Assembly (NCBI GenBank): GCA_910575445.1
Contig: CAJTFW010000013.1
Location: 16,915 to 80,914, forward strand
DNA from: Lachnospiraceae bacterium
GTDB taxonomy: Bacteria; Bacillota; Clostridia; Lachnospirales; Lachnospiraceae
Length of the DNA: 64,000 bases
Direction: 5' to 3'
Positions 17,179 through 26,361 of the stretch are shown here, in pieces. Below the pieces are notes generated by a model, which saw only the letters and a list, made by a program, of their open reading frames with translations, was not told the DNA's origin and ran no database searches. The translations under genes were made by a program, and so were the position numbers. The stretch's first letter is position 1, and each line of letters starts with the position of its first letter.

Positions 17179-17615
17179 GGACGCTAGGACGGGAGGGGAG
17201 TAGGTTCCTTCCAGACCCCGCTCTCGCTTAATGAACGCCTATAGCGGTACTAAATTCGCGACTGCGCGGCTTAGCGCCGCTTGCGCTCATTAAGTGCCGA
17301 TGGCGTTCAATGGGTCTTTCAGGAACCTACTCCCCTCCCGCCCTGGCTGACTACGGCTACCGATACGACATAATCCTACTATCATGTAATATTGTGTAGA
17401 GTATATAAGAGTAGTATTTCGCCTGAAGCGTATGTATCGAAGCCAATACACAGCTTGACATGGTCTGGTAGATATTCCTGCAAGACCCATTGGACGCCAT
17501 CGGCACTTAGCGAGCGCAAGCGGAACGCGCAGTCGCGAGCTTAGTACCGCTATAGGCGTTCATTAAGCGAGAGCGGGGTCTGGAAGGAATATCTACCAGG
17601 CCGTGGCGAGCGTCC
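17179..17615. repeat. Composite palindromic element, copy 2
   Basis: Same design as copy 1. The 5' hairpin outer stem is a perfect 20 bp (CGGGAGGGGAGTAGGTTCCT at 17190-17209 with 17321-17340). The 3' hairpin stem is CTGGTAGATATTCCT (17465) with AGGAATATCTACCAG (17585). Relative to copy 1, both arms change together (GATGTTCC to GATATTCC with GGAACATC to GGAATATC). It occupies most of the gene-free stretch 17141-17748, followed by the sorC promoter. Confidence 0.88.
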
Positions 17616-17674
17616 TTTATTTCACTCAATAACCTAGAAAACAAAGTTACACTATCATTTTTTAATATGAACAC

Positions 17675-17721
17675 TTGACAAAAATCAAAAAAATGTTATA
17701 CTAAAATTACAAATGTAATTT
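17675..17721 (+). promoter_or_regulatory. Promoter and operator of the SorC-type operon
   Basis: TTGACA (17675) and TATACT (17697) are 16 bp apart. Just downstream is an 18-bp AT-rich palindrome (AAATTAC-AAAT-GTAATTT, 17704-17721) covering the predicted start site, a good candidate autoregulatory operator for the SorC protein encoded at 17749. Confidence 0.8.
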
Positions 17722-17748
17722 AAAATTCCATTTGTCACAGGAGGGATT

Positions 17749-18681
17749 ATGGAACGGAATTTATACGTAAAAATTGCCTACTGGTACTATACGCTTGGCA
17801 TGACACAGGATGAGATTGCGAAGCGGTTGTCATTTACACGGCAGAGGGTTAATCAGATGATTCATTCACTGCCAGAGCTTGGTATTGTCTCGGTGAATAT
17901 TCATGGGTATGAGCGTAATCATATTGAATTAGAGAGTCAGATTGAAGAACGTTTTGGCTTGAAAGAGGTGTTGGTTGCGACGGACTATGGAGAGAAGGAG
18001 ACGGCGGTCTATAAAGTGGCTAATGTGGCGGCACAGTATCTGGATGAGACGATTCAACAGGGGGATGTGATTGGTGTCTCTTGGGGAAGGACTTTGGCAG
18101 AAGTCGTAAAACAGATGGCTTTTCGGCGCAGAAATGAGTGCCGAGTGGTGCAGCTTATGGGAGTGCAAAATGTAGAACAGATGGTGGAGAAGGCGGATGA
18201 GATAGCCAGAGAGCTGGCTAATAAGTTAGATTGTCCAAGTTATATGTTCTATGCGCCAGTGGTTGTGGAGCATGCCAAGACCAAAGAATGGCTTTTGTTA
18301 GAGCGATGTGTAAAGGCAGCTTATCAGATGATTCAGCAATGTAATGTGGCAGTGCTTGGGATTGGTGAGTTGACAGAGTCTTCGACCATGTGTACAAGAG
18401 GATATATTACAAAGAAGGATATTCAGGTGTTAAGGGCACAGGGATTTGTGGGAGACCTTGCGATGAATCCGGTTCGTAAGGATGGAAGTTATGATAACTG
18501 TCCGCTGACAGAGCGGCTTATGACTTCAGATATGGAATGTCTAAGAAAGATAGATAATACCGTGGCAGTGGCGACTGGAGAAGAAAAAGTAGAAGCGATT
18601 CGGGCAGTGCTTCTGAGCGGATGCGTGGATACTTTAATTATAGATGAAACAACAGCGAGAATGGTTATGGAGGATAGGTAA
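17749..18681 (+). CDS. SorC/DeoR-type sugar-binding transcriptional regulator
   Basis: This is a 310-aa regulator. The N-terminal helix-turn-helix (MTQDEIAKRLSFTRQRVNQM, about residues 20-40) is followed by a SorC-type effector domain with an NagB-like fold (GDVIGVSWGRTLAEVV, CNVAVLGIGEL, GDLAMNPVRKDG, VAVATGEEKVEAIRAVL). Such proteins bind phosphorylated sugars. It is the first gene of its operon, 12 bp before the FGGY kinase gene, with its own promoter and palindrome, so it probably regulates the kinase-dehydrogenase-aldolase set and itself. Confidence 0.92.
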   Translation: MERNLYVKIAYWYYTLGMTQDEIAKRLSFTRQRVNQMIHSLPELGIVSVNIHGYERNHIELESQIEERFGLKEVLVATDYGEKETAVYKVANVAAQYLDETIQQGDVIGVSWGRTLAEVVKQMAFRRRNECRVVQLMGVQNVEQMVEKADEIARELANKLDCPSYMFYAPVVVEHAKTKEWLLLERCVKAAYQMIQQCNVAVLGIGELTESSTMCTRGYITKKDIQVLRAQGFVGDLAMNPVRKDGSYDNCPLTERLMTSDMECLRKIDNTVAVATGEEKVEAIRAVLLSGCVDTLIIDETTARMVMEDR

Positions 18682-18693
18682 AAGGGGAAGAAA

Positions 18694-20232
18694 ATGAAGT
18701 ATATTCTTGGGATTGATGTGGGGACATCGAATGTAAAAGCTGTCCTGTTTGATGAAGGAGGACAGGAAGTTCGTGTGGCGAGCCGGGAGAGTGAGACGAT
18801 AAATGGTGCCGGCAACCATGTAGAACAGGATATGTATGTGGTATGGGAAAATGTTAAGGCCTGTGTGAAAAGTGTGATGGCGTCTAAGGCAGATGGGAAA
18901 GAAGAGATTGTCGGAGTTGGTGTGACCGGGCAGGGAGAAGGATGCTGGCTTATTGACCAGGAAGGGAATCCTGTGCAGAATGCGATTCTGTGGTGTGATG
19001 GCCGGGCGGTCAAGGAGGTAGGTGAGATTACCAAAGAGCATCCTGAGATTGGGAAGCTCTATCATAAGACAACAGGAACACCGCCACTTCTTGGCAACCA
19101 GATGATGCTCCTTAAATGGATGAAAGAAAATCGACAAGAAGTGCTGGATAAGGCAGACAAACTGATGTTCTGTAAGGACTGGATTCGCTATAAGATGACC
19201 GGGAAGATTCAGACAGAGATTACAGACAGCCTTACATCGCTTGTAGATGTGGAAAGCGGCAAGATTGCAGTGGAGCTGATGGAAGCACTGGGGATTGCCA
19301 AGTATCGGGATTATCTCCCGGACCCGGTAAGGTCGGATGAAGTGGTTGGGACGCTTCTTGACTCTTTTGCAGATGAGGTGGGATTACAGAGAGGCCTTCC
19401 AGTGATAGCAGGTGCTTTGGATACTTCTGCAACAGCAGTGGGACTTGGGGCGATTCATGAGAAAGATGTCTGTGTTATCTTAGGGACGACTTGCGCCAAT
19501 GAGATTGTACTAAGAAAAGAAGACTGTGATTTTGGGGCAGAGAATTCCAGATTTGAGAAGCATCCACTTGGGGAATTGTATGTGGAATTGCAGCCAACAC
19601 TGAATGGGACGCCTAATATTGACTGGATGTTAGAGCATATCGCACAGACGAAAGATTTTCAGGAGATTGATAAAATGGTATCAAAGACGCCAGTAGGCTG
19701 TGGCGGTGTGGTGTATCATCCATATATCAGTGTAGCAGGGGAGAGGGCTCCATTTTATCATCCCTATGCGCGTGCAAGCTTTTTTGGTATTAGTCAGGTG
19801 ACAACAAGAGAGGACTTAATACGTGCAGTCTATGAAGGCATCAGTATGTCGATTCGGGATTGTCTGCAAAATGTAGATAAAGATGCTACGATATATTTAG
19901 CAGGAGGCGGTGCCAAAAGTCCGGTGTGGGCGCAGATGATTGCAGATGTGCTAGGACTAAAGGTGATGATTCCTGCTGGAAGAGAACTCGGAGCAAAAGG
20001 CGTGGCATTGATGGTTGGTGTCCGTCAGGGGCTTTATAAGGACTATGAGGAAGCAGTGAAAAAAGCCTGTACGTTTCGTCAGGTATATCATCCCAATCTG
20101 GTAAATACCAGAAAATATGACTTGATATATGAGCTTTATAAAAAAGTCAGAATACATAACCAGGAGATATGGGATTACAGACATCAGATGAATAAAAAGA
20201 TTAAGGCAATTAGTCAGGAGGAAGTAAAATGA
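18694..20232 (+). CDS. FGGY-family carbohydrate kinase
   Basis: This 512-aa sugar kinase has the N-terminal phosphate loop ILGIDVGTSNVKAVLFDEGG (residues about 4-23). It also has a GQGEGCWLIDQEGNPVQNAI substrate-binding segment and the C-terminal adenosine motif YLAGGGAKSPVWAQMIADVL. The length fits xylulokinase-like members. Substrates in this family include xylulose, erythritol, apulose and related ketoses; none can be assigned from sequence. It overlaps the next gene by four bases and is cotranscribed with a class II aldolase, suggesting phosphorylation of a ketose that is then split. Confidence 0.92.
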   Translation: MKYILGIDVGTSNVKAVLFDEGGQEVRVASRESETINGAGNHVEQDMYVVWENVKACVKSVMASKADGKEEIVGVGVTGQGEGCWLIDQEGNPVQNAILWCDGRAVKEVGEITKEHPEIGKLYHKTTGTPPLLGNQMMLLKWMKENRQEVLDKADKLMFCKDWIRYKMTGKIQTEITDSLTSLVDVESGKIAVELMEALGIAKYRDYLPDPVRSDEVVGTLLDSFADEVGLQRGLPVIAGALDTSATAVGLGAIHEKDVCVILGTTCANEIVLRKEDCDFGAENSRFEKHPLGELYVELQPTLNGTPNIDWMLEHIAQTKDFQEIDKMVSKTPVGCGGVVYHPYISVAGERAPFYHPYARASFFGISQVTTREDLIRAVYEGISMSIRDCLQNVDKDATIYLAGGGAKSPVWAQMIADVLGLKVMIPAGRELGAKGVALMVGVRQGLYKDYEEAVKKACTFRQVYHPNLVNTRKYDLIYELYKKVRIHNQEIWDYRHQMNKKIKAISQEEVK

Positions 20233-21266
20233 AGATATTTTTTACAGCGGAGTACAATGAAAAGGAGCTAAAGCCTCTGTATGAGATGGGAGAGGTCGTA
20301 AAAGACGGATGGGCGCTTGGACTTCCGAAGATGTCAGAAGAAGAACTTGTGGAGAAGACAAAAGATGCAGATATGATTATCACAAGTTATGATGATATTA
20401 CCAGAAAGGTAATCGAGAGCGCACCAAATCTAAAGTTGATTGCATGCACAAGAGCGACCCCGGTCAATGTGGATATGGCAGCGGCACAAGAGCGTGGGAT
20501 TCCGGTTCTGTATACACCAGGAAGAAATTCAGACTCGACGGCAGAGATGACGATTGGACTAATGTTGTCAATCGCCAGAAAAATACCGATGGCATATCGT
20601 GCACTGAAAGAGGGAAAATTTACCGGTAATCCTGATGCGAAGAAGGTGACAAAAGATGGCCTTAAAGTAGATATGATATGGGATATGAATATAGATTCCC
20701 CTTATATGGTCTTTAAGGGAACACAGCTTCATGGAAAGACGCTTGGTATCGTCGGATATGGAAGTATTGGGCGCAGAGTAGGAAAGATTGCACGGGCGAT
20801 TGGGATGGAGCTTCTGATTTATGACCCGTTTGTAGGGGAGATTGATGTGGAGGAATTCGGGGTTCGCAAGGCGCTGACATTAAAACAGCTGATGCAGGAA
20901 GCGGACTTTGTGACTTGCCATATGAAGATTACAGAGGAGACAAAAGGGTGCATTAGCAGAGAGATGATTGGCTATATGAAGCCTACCGCTTATTTTATTA
21001 ATGCATCAAGAGGAGCGATACTTGACGAGGAGGCATTGATTGATGCGCTTCGGGAACATAAGATTGCAGGGGCAGCATTTGATGTGTATGCCAGTGAGCC
21101 ACTTGCAAGTAACCATCCTTATGTGACAGAGCTTGACAATGTGGTGATTACACCGCATATTGCAGGGGCAACAGATGATGTGCTGGTAAATCATACACGA
21201 CAGATTGTGGCAGATGTACGGAGATTTTTAAAAGGGGAGCATTTGCTGTATCAGTATAAGTTTTAG
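20229..21266 (+). CDS. D-isomer 2-hydroxyacid dehydrogenase family protein
   Basis: This 345-aa NAD-dependent dehydrogenase is of the phosphoglycerate/glyoxylate reductase superfamily. It has the Rossmann motif GIVGYGSIGRRVGKIA (about residues 172-187), the catalytic-domain segments NASRGAILDEEALIDAL and VVITPHIAGATDDV (catalytic His), and an insertion (GNPDAKKVTKDGLKVDMIWD) before the NAD domain. It overlaps the kinase gene by four bases. In this operon it may reduce a glyoxylate- or hydroxypyruvate-like product or oxidise a sugar acid; the direction is unknown. Confidence 0.88.
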   Translation: MKIFFTAEYNEKELKPLYEMGEVVKDGWALGLPKMSEEELVEKTKDADMIITSYDDITRKVIESAPNLKLIACTRATPVNVDMAAAQERGIPVLYTPGRNSDSTAEMTIGLMLSIARKIPMAYRALKEGKFTGNPDAKKVTKDGLKVDMIWDMNIDSPYMVFKGTQLHGKTLGIVGYGSIGRRVGKIARAIGMELLIYDPFVGEIDVEEFGVRKALTLKQLMQEADFVTCHMKITEETKGCISREMIGYMKPTAYFINASRGAILDEEALIDALREHKIAGAAFDVYASEPLASNHPYVTELDNVVITPHIAGATDDVLVNHTRQIVADVRRFLKGEHLLYQYKF

Positions 21267-21306
21267 GTTTTTAAATTATAGTTAATATATTAGGAGGATA
21301 TGGAGT

Positions 21307-21960
21307 ATGAACAGAGAAAAGGCGAAACTGATGCAGATGGAAGTGTGTAAGACCGCACAGGAGATGTATCATAGTGGGCTGGTGGCTGGAACCTGGGGGA
21401 ATATCTCGGCAAGAGTGGATGAAGATTATATGGTGATTACGCCATCGGGGATGGATTATGAGAGACTATGTCCCGATGATATGGTTATTGTAAATATGAA
21501 TACACTGGAGTATGAAGGGAATCTAAAGCCTTCAATTGAGACAGTGGTTCATTCGGCAGTCTATAAGGACAGACCAGAGGTAAATGGGATTGTGCATACC
21601 CATTCAACCTATGCGCTGACAGTAGCTACAGCAAGAAAAGAGATTCCGCCAATCTGTGATGACCAGGTGCAGATTTTGGGTGGCTCGGTAAGGCTGGCCG
21701 GATATACAATGCCAGGAACAAAAGAGATGGCTAAGGAAGTGATACGCGCTCTAAAAGAAAGAGCAGGAGCTTTGATTGCCAATCATGGGGCGATTACGGT
21801 TGGCCGCACATTAGCAGAAGCTTATACAGGGTCTGTGGTATTAGAGAAGACTGCAAAAATATATATTAATTGCCAAAGCATTGGTGGAGCAGTGGAGATA
21901 TCGCAGGCAGATATTGATTTCTTTCATGATTTCTTTATGAATAAGTATGGACAAAGATAA
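21307..21960 (+). CDS. Class II aldolase/adducin family protein (fuculose-phosphate aldolase-like)
   Basis: This 217-aa zinc-dependent aldolase or epimerase is of the AraD/FucA family. It has the GTWGNISARV substrate loop, the catalytic glutamate region PSIETVVHSAVY, the zinc histidines in VHTHSTYA (HxH) and ALIANHGAITVG. It follows a kinase and dehydrogenase and probably cleaves a phosphorylated ketose to dihydroxyacetone phosphate and a short aldehyde; the related enzymes FucA and apulose-4-phosphate aldolase do this. Last gene in the operon, before a strong terminator. Confidence 0.9.
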   Translation: MNREKAKLMQMEVCKTAQEMYHSGLVAGTWGNISARVDEDYMVITPSGMDYERLCPDDMVIVNMNTLEYEGNLKPSIETVVHSAVYKDRPEVNGIVHTHSTYALTVATARKEIPPICDDQVQILGGSVRLAGYTMPGTKEMAKEVIRALKERAGALIANHGAITVGRTLAEAYTGSVVLEKTAKIYINCQSIGGAVEISQADIDFFHDFFMNKYGQR

Positions 21961-21985
21961 AATATAGAAGTTTTGGTACATAAAG

Positions 21986-22027
21986 CTCAGCCCAACAGAA
22001 AGCTATACTCTGTTGGGCTGAGTTTTT
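21986..22027 (+). terminator. Rho-independent terminator after aldolase gene
   Basis: Perfect 14-bp stem CTCAGCCCAACAGA / TCTGTTGGGCTGAG followed by TTTTT. Confidence 0.93.
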
Positions 22028-22049
22028 AATAATAGAAAATTTTCTGTTA

Positions 22050-22078
22050 TTGCGAGTTGCATTAATTTTTAGTATAAT
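22050..22078 (+). promoter_or_regulatory. Predicted sigma-A promoter for the alpha-glucan genes
   Basis: TTGCGA and TATAAT with a 17-bp spacer, 33 bp before the amylase-family start codon. Confidence 0.75.
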
Positions 22079-22110
22079 AGGGAAAGCAACAAAGAACAGG
22101 AGATGGTATT

Positions 22111-23463
22111 ATGGAAAAATGGTATGAAAGTGCAGTGTTTTATCATATGTATCCGCTTGGGATGCTTGGAGCACCGAAGGAAAATAAACAGGAAGAAGTG
22201 GTACATCGTTTGAGAGAGCTGCTTCCCTGGGTGGACCATATTAAGAAGATTGGCTGTACGGCTATCTATATTGGCCCATTGTTTGAGTCAACTTCGCATG
22301 GGTATGACACAAAGGACTATAAGCTAGTGGACAGACGTCTGGGGGATAATGAGGATTTTAAGGAATTTGTGGCGTATTGTCATAAGGCGGATGTCAAAGT
22401 GGTGGTAGACGGCGTCTTTAACCATACCGGCAGAGAATTCTGGGCATTTCAGGATATTCAGAAGAATCGGGAAGGCTCGGCATATTGTGGATGGTATCAG
22501 GAAGTGAATTTCCAAGGAAATACGGGATATAATGATGGATTCTGGTATAAGGCATGGAGAAACTGCTTTGAGCTGGCCAATCTGAATCTGCAGAATCCTG
22601 CAGTAAAAGAGTATTTGTTAGACGTGATTCAGTTCTGGATTCAGGAGTTTGATATTGATGGAATTCGTCTGGATTGCGCGGACTGTCTGGATTTTCAGTT
22701 TATGAGAGAGATGCGCAGTATGACAGAGGCTAAGAAAGCGGATTTCTGGCTGATGGGTGAGGTGATTCATGGCGATTACAGCCGCTGGACAGAGCCTGGC
22801 ATCTTACATTCAGTGACAAATTATGAGCTGCATAAGGGACTGTATTCCGGGCATAATGACCATAATTATTTTGAGATTGCGCATACGATTCGCAGACAGT
22901 TTGATGCGAATGGAGGTATCTACAGAGGGCGCAAATTATATTCTTTTGTAGATAATCATGATGTGGACAGAATTGCTTCTAAATTAAATATAAAAGAACA
23001 TCTGCCGCTGGTCTGGATGCTCTCTTATACACTTCCGGGAATTCCGTCTATCTACTATGGCAGTGAGTGGGGGATTGAAGGAAGAAAAGAAGGCTCAAAC
23101 GATGATCCGCTTCGTCCGGCTCTTAAGCTTACAGAGCTAGAAGAAAAGCCTCCCGTTCCAGAACTTCCAAAGCTTTTGACCGTACTTGGAGAGCTTCGCA
23201 AAGAGTGTCCTTGTCTGTCGCAGGGAGCTTATCGGGAGCTGTATCTTCGCAATCGCCAATATGCCTATGCAATGGTACTTGGAGAACAGGCAGTTGTTGT
23301 GATGGTCAACTGTGATGATGCACCGGCAACTTTTGAATTTCCGAATCCGGTTAGTAAAAATCACTATAAAGATGTATTTTTGGGGTGTGAAAATACAACA
23401 GAATGTGATAAAATAACCGTATCATTAGAAAAAAATTCGGGCAAGATTTACAGGTTCGAATAG
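22111..23463 (+). CDS. Alpha-amylase-family glycoside hydrolase (GH13)
   Basis: This 450-aa cytoplasmic enzyme has no signal peptide. The four GH13 regions are visible: VVVDGVFNHTG (I), GIRLDCADCLD with the nucleophile Asp (II), WLMGEVIHGDY with the acid Glu (III) and FVDNHDVDRIA (IV). It lacks obvious extra N- or C-terminal starch-binding modules and is shorter than secreted amylases, so intracellular maltodextrin or glycogen hydrolysis is likely. It is followed 13 bp later by glgB, pointing to glycogen or maltodextrin turnover. Confidence 0.9.
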   Translation: MEKWYESAVFYHMYPLGMLGAPKENKQEEVVHRLRELLPWVDHIKKIGCTAIYIGPLFESTSHGYDTKDYKLVDRRLGDNEDFKEFVAYCHKADVKVVVDGVFNHTGREFWAFQDIQKNREGSAYCGWYQEVNFQGNTGYNDGFWYKAWRNCFELANLNLQNPAVKEYLLDVIQFWIQEFDIDGIRLDCADCLDFQFMREMRSMTEAKKADFWLMGEVIHGDYSRWTEPGILHSVTNYELHKGLYSGHNDHNYFEIAHTIRRQFDANGGIYRGRKLYSFVDNHDVDRIASKLNIKEHLPLVWMLSYTLPGIPSIYYGSEWGIEGRKEGSNDDPLRPALKLTELEEKPPVPELPKLLTVLGELRKECPCLSQGAYRELYLRNRQYAYAMVLGEQAVVVMVNCDDAPATFEFPNPVSKNHYKDVFLGCENTTECDKITVSLEKNSGKIYRFE

Positions 23464-23475
23464 AGGAGAAGACTT

Positions 23476-25410
23476 ATGGGGAAAAAAGCAGTGAAAAAAG
23501 CAGCCAGCAAACGGCCATGGTGCGCTGTCACAAATGAGGACCAATATTTCTTTGGCGAAGGAACACACTATCAGATTTACAAAAAGCTTGGTGCTCATCT
23601 GGCAGAGATGGATGGTGAGAAAGGTGTGTATTTCGCAGTATGGGCGCCTAACGCGAAGAATGTACGCGTGGTTGGAGAGTTTAATAGGTGGGGATCTGAT
23701 GGGTATAAGATGACCAGACTAGAGCCTCTTGGTATCTATGAAGCGTTTGTTCCTGACTTAAAGGAAGGCTGCATGTATAAATATCTGATTGAGACACAGT
23801 CGGGAGAATATCTCTATAAGGCAGACCCTTTTGCTTTCTATGCAGAGAAGCGTCCGGGAAATGCTTCGATTGTTATGGATATTGACCATTTTACATGGCA
23901 TGATGAAAAATGGATGGAGAAGCGCAAGACTTGGGATGGACCAAGGGAAGCAATGTCTATCTATGAAGTGCATCCAGGCTCCTGGAGACGGCATCCACAT
24001 GAAGATGGTGAAGATGGATATTATAACTATCGTGAATTTGCTGTGGAATTGACAAAATATGTCAAAGAGATGGGATATACCCATGTGGAGCTGATGGGCA
24101 TAGCAGAACATCCGTTCGATGGATCTTGGGGTTATCAGGTGACAGGATACTTTGCACCGACTTCAAGACATGGCACACCAGCAGATTTTCAGTATATGAT
24201 GGATTATCTGCACAAGCATAATATCGGTGTTATCCTAGACTGGGTACCAGCACATTTTCCAAGGGATGGCTATGGACTGGCAAATTTTGACGGGACGCCT
24301 TTGTTTGAGCATCCTGACAGCCGCAGAGGAGAGCATCCTGACTGGGGGACAAAGATTTTTAACTATGAGAAATCGGAAGTTCGCAATTTCCTGATTGCCA
24401 ATGCGCTGTACTGGTTAGAGCATTATCATGTGGACGGGCTGCGTGTGGATGCAGTGGCATCCATGCTCTATCTGGACTATGGCAAACAGGATGGACAATG
24501 GCTGCCCAATAAATACGGCGGAAATCAGAATCTGGAGGCTATCTGGTTCTTTCGGCATCTGAATTCTCTGATTAGAGGCAGAAACGATGGTTCCATGATT
24601 ATTGCAGAGGAGTCAACGGCATGGCCTGGAGTGACAAAAGATGTCAAAGAGGATGGACTTGGATTTAACTTTAAGTGGAATATGGGCTGGATGAATGATT
24701 TCCTGGAATATATGAAACTAGACCCCTATTTCCGTAAAGATAATCACAATAAGATGACCTTTGCGATGAGCTATGCGTGCAGCGAGAACTATATTTTGGT
24801 GTTGTCTCATGATGAGGTGGTGCATCTAAAGTGCTCGATGCTAAATAAGATGCCAGGATATCTGGAGGATAAATTTGCAAATTTAAAGGCTGGATATACC
24901 TTTATGTTTGGACATCCAGGCAAGAAGCTTCTCTTTATGGGAAATGAGTTTGCACAGCTTCAGGAGTGGAGTGAAGCAAGAGAGCTGGATTGGTTCCTTC
25001 TAAAAGAAGAACGGCATCAGCAGATGCAGAACTATGTTAAGACGCTTCTGCATATGTATAAGAAATATCGGTGTCTCTATGAGCAGGATGACAGCTGGGA
25101 CGGGTTTAAATGGATCAATGCCGACGACTGTTTTCGGAGTATTTTTAGTTTTGTGCGCTATAGTAAGACAAAACGGAAAAATCTGTTGTTTGTGATGAAC
25201 TTTACACCGATGGAGCGGGCGGATTACCGTGTGGGTGTGCCAAGGAAGAAAAAATATAAGCTGGTGTTAGATGGAGATGCACCAGAATTTGGCGGAAATG
25301 GACGGGAAAAGCCGCTGGTATATGAAGCGAAGAAAGGCGAGTGTGATGGACAGAAGTTCTATGTGGAATATCCACTGTCGCCTTATGGAATAGCAGTATT
25401 TGAATTTTAA
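23476..25410 (+). CDS. glgB: 1,4-alpha-glucan branching enzyme
   Basis: This 644-aa enzyme makes alpha-1,6 branches in glycogen. A CBM48-type N-terminal domain (GVYFAVWAPNAKNVRVVGEF) is followed by the GH13 barrel. Diagnostic branching-enzyme motifs are HVELMGIAEHPFDGSWGYQ, region II DGLRVDAVASMLYLDY with the nucleophile, IIAEESTAWPGV with the acid/base Glu, and ILVLSHDEVVH. The length is typical of a Firmicute GlgB. It pairs with the preceding amylase-family gene; other glg genes are not in the window, so glycogen synthesis is completed elsewhere. Confidence 0.96.
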   Translation: MGKKAVKKAASKRPWCAVTNEDQYFFGEGTHYQIYKKLGAHLAEMDGEKGVYFAVWAPNAKNVRVVGEFNRWGSDGYKMTRLEPLGIYEAFVPDLKEGCMYKYLIETQSGEYLYKADPFAFYAEKRPGNASIVMDIDHFTWHDEKWMEKRKTWDGPREAMSIYEVHPGSWRRHPHEDGEDGYYNYREFAVELTKYVKEMGYTHVELMGIAEHPFDGSWGYQVTGYFAPTSRHGTPADFQYMMDYLHKHNIGVILDWVPAHFPRDGYGLANFDGTPLFEHPDSRRGEHPDWGTKIFNYEKSEVRNFLIANALYWLEHYHVDGLRVDAVASMLYLDYGKQDGQWLPNKYGGNQNLEAIWFFRHLNSLIRGRNDGSMIIAEESTAWPGVTKDVKEDGLGFNFKWNMGWMNDFLEYMKLDPYFRKDNHNKMTFAMSYACSENYILVLSHDEVVHLKCSMLNKMPGYLEDKFANLKAGYTFMFGHPGKKLLFMGNEFAQLQEWSEARELDWFLLKEERHQQMQNYVKTLLHMYKKYRCLYEQDDSWDGFKWINADDCFRSIFSFVRYSKTKRKNLLFVMNFTPMERADYRVGVPRKKKYKLVLDGDAPEFGGNGREKPLVYEAKKGECDGQKFYVEYPLSPYGIAVFEF

Positions 25411-25418
25411 AGAATAAA

Positions 25419-25454
25419 AGCAGGGAGTGACCATATAATATGTCACTCCCTGCT
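25419..25454. terminator. Bidirectional terminator between glgB and the convergent glycosyltransferase gene
   Basis: Perfect stem AGCAGGGAGTGAC / GTCACTCCCTGCT. On the minus strand it is followed by CTTTTATTC, a better T-tract than on the plus strand. Confidence 0.85.
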
Positions 25455-25469
25455 CTGACTTTAAAAGGG

Positions 25470-26252
25470 CTATTGACCAGCGATAATTTTGGGGATTTTG
25501 TGCATGTCGGCAGCGATATCTGTAAAGGAGCTGAAGTAGCTGCCGATGATTTTTTGGGTGGAGGCGAGACAGTAGAGGTCTAGAAGGGCATCTTCTATGC
25601 CCTCTTTGGTGTCACGTCTTAGACAGCGGTTTTGGTTAGAGAGGATATGACCAGGGAAAGTGGCTCTTAGGAGTGCTTCTTCAGCGGGGTCATCAGTGGC
25701 CAGATAGAACATGGTATGGGGGTTTTTTAAGAGTTCTTCTTGCATGGCGGCTAAGAAAGCGTCCGTGGAGCTTTTGCCAATGGAGGGCTGATTGTCGGTA
25801 CGGCGGATATGGACACCGATGCAAGAAGGCCCAAAGGTACCAATCATTTGGTCAATACGGGCTTTCAGGGGAGCGACAGGAAGGAAGAGGTGATAGTCTT
25901 GGGAAGGGTAGAAGCTTTCCCAGGTAAAGATGTAAGTATTGCCTTTTAGAGATTCGACAAAAGAGGGAGAGAGCTTGCCATCAGGGAGCCGGTTTTTTAA
26001 GATATCGTCATTGGTCAGATAGTTGCGGGCAGTCTTTTGGTAGAAAAGTTTGCGGGGGTCGGCAACGGAATGGATATTGGTGATTTTAAACTCTGATACT
26101 GGTTGAAACAGAAAATGAAACGGACAGTTAAGTTCATGGTTGCAATTCCAGAAGATTAGAAGCTTTTCCTGACGCTTAAGAGAGAGACGATAGGCGGAAT
26201 TTATTACGCGGATGCGGTTGCATAAACCGCCAGAAGGTTGTATGATTAGCAT
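25470..26252 (-). CDS. Fucosyltransferase-like glycosyltransferase (GT23/NodZ-like)
   Basis: This 260-aa protein begins with a glycine-rich nucleotide-sugar segment (IQPSGGLCNRIRVINSAYRL). In the middle it carries GVHIRRTDN, the H-x-R-R-T-D motif characteristic of alpha-1,6-fucosyltransferases such as NodZ/FUT8. A C-terminal DLYCLASTQKIIGSYFSSFT block is also typical of that superfamily (glycosyltransferase with an S/T-rich acceptor loop). The donor could be GDP-fucose, but this is inferred from the motif only. It is the only minus-strand gene of the glycan region and diverges from the GT4 gene 109 bp away. Confidence 0.75.
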   Translation of the reverse strand: MLIIQPSGGLCNRIRVINSAYRLSLKRQEKLLIFWNCNHELNCPFHFLFQPVSEFKITNIHSVADPRKLFYQKTARNYLTNDDILKNRLPDGKLSPSFVESLKGNTYIFTWESFYPSQDYHLFLPVAPLKARIDQMIGTFGPSCIGVHIRRTDNQPSIGKSSTDAFLAAMQEELLKNPHTMFYLATDDPAEEALLRATFPGHILSNQNRCLRRDTKEGIEDALLDLYCLASTQKIIGSYFSSFTDIAADMHKIPKIIAGQ

Positions 26253-26361
26253 TGGTGTACCTCGCTTATACTATTTTTAGGATGGGTAATAGTATAGCAT
26301 AAGACAGATGGGGATACAAGCGGCGCCTTTGAAGTTTTAGAGAAGAAGAAAGGGTTTGAAA

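Noticed and set aside
17290..17490. Frame inside palindromic copy 2 as a gene
   Set aside because: It is not conserved with the frames in copies 1 and 4 and arises from palindromic sequence.
23758..24111. Long minus-strand frames inside glgB and other genes
   Set aside because: They lie wholly within well-recognised genes on the other strand and lack ribosome sites or family motifs.
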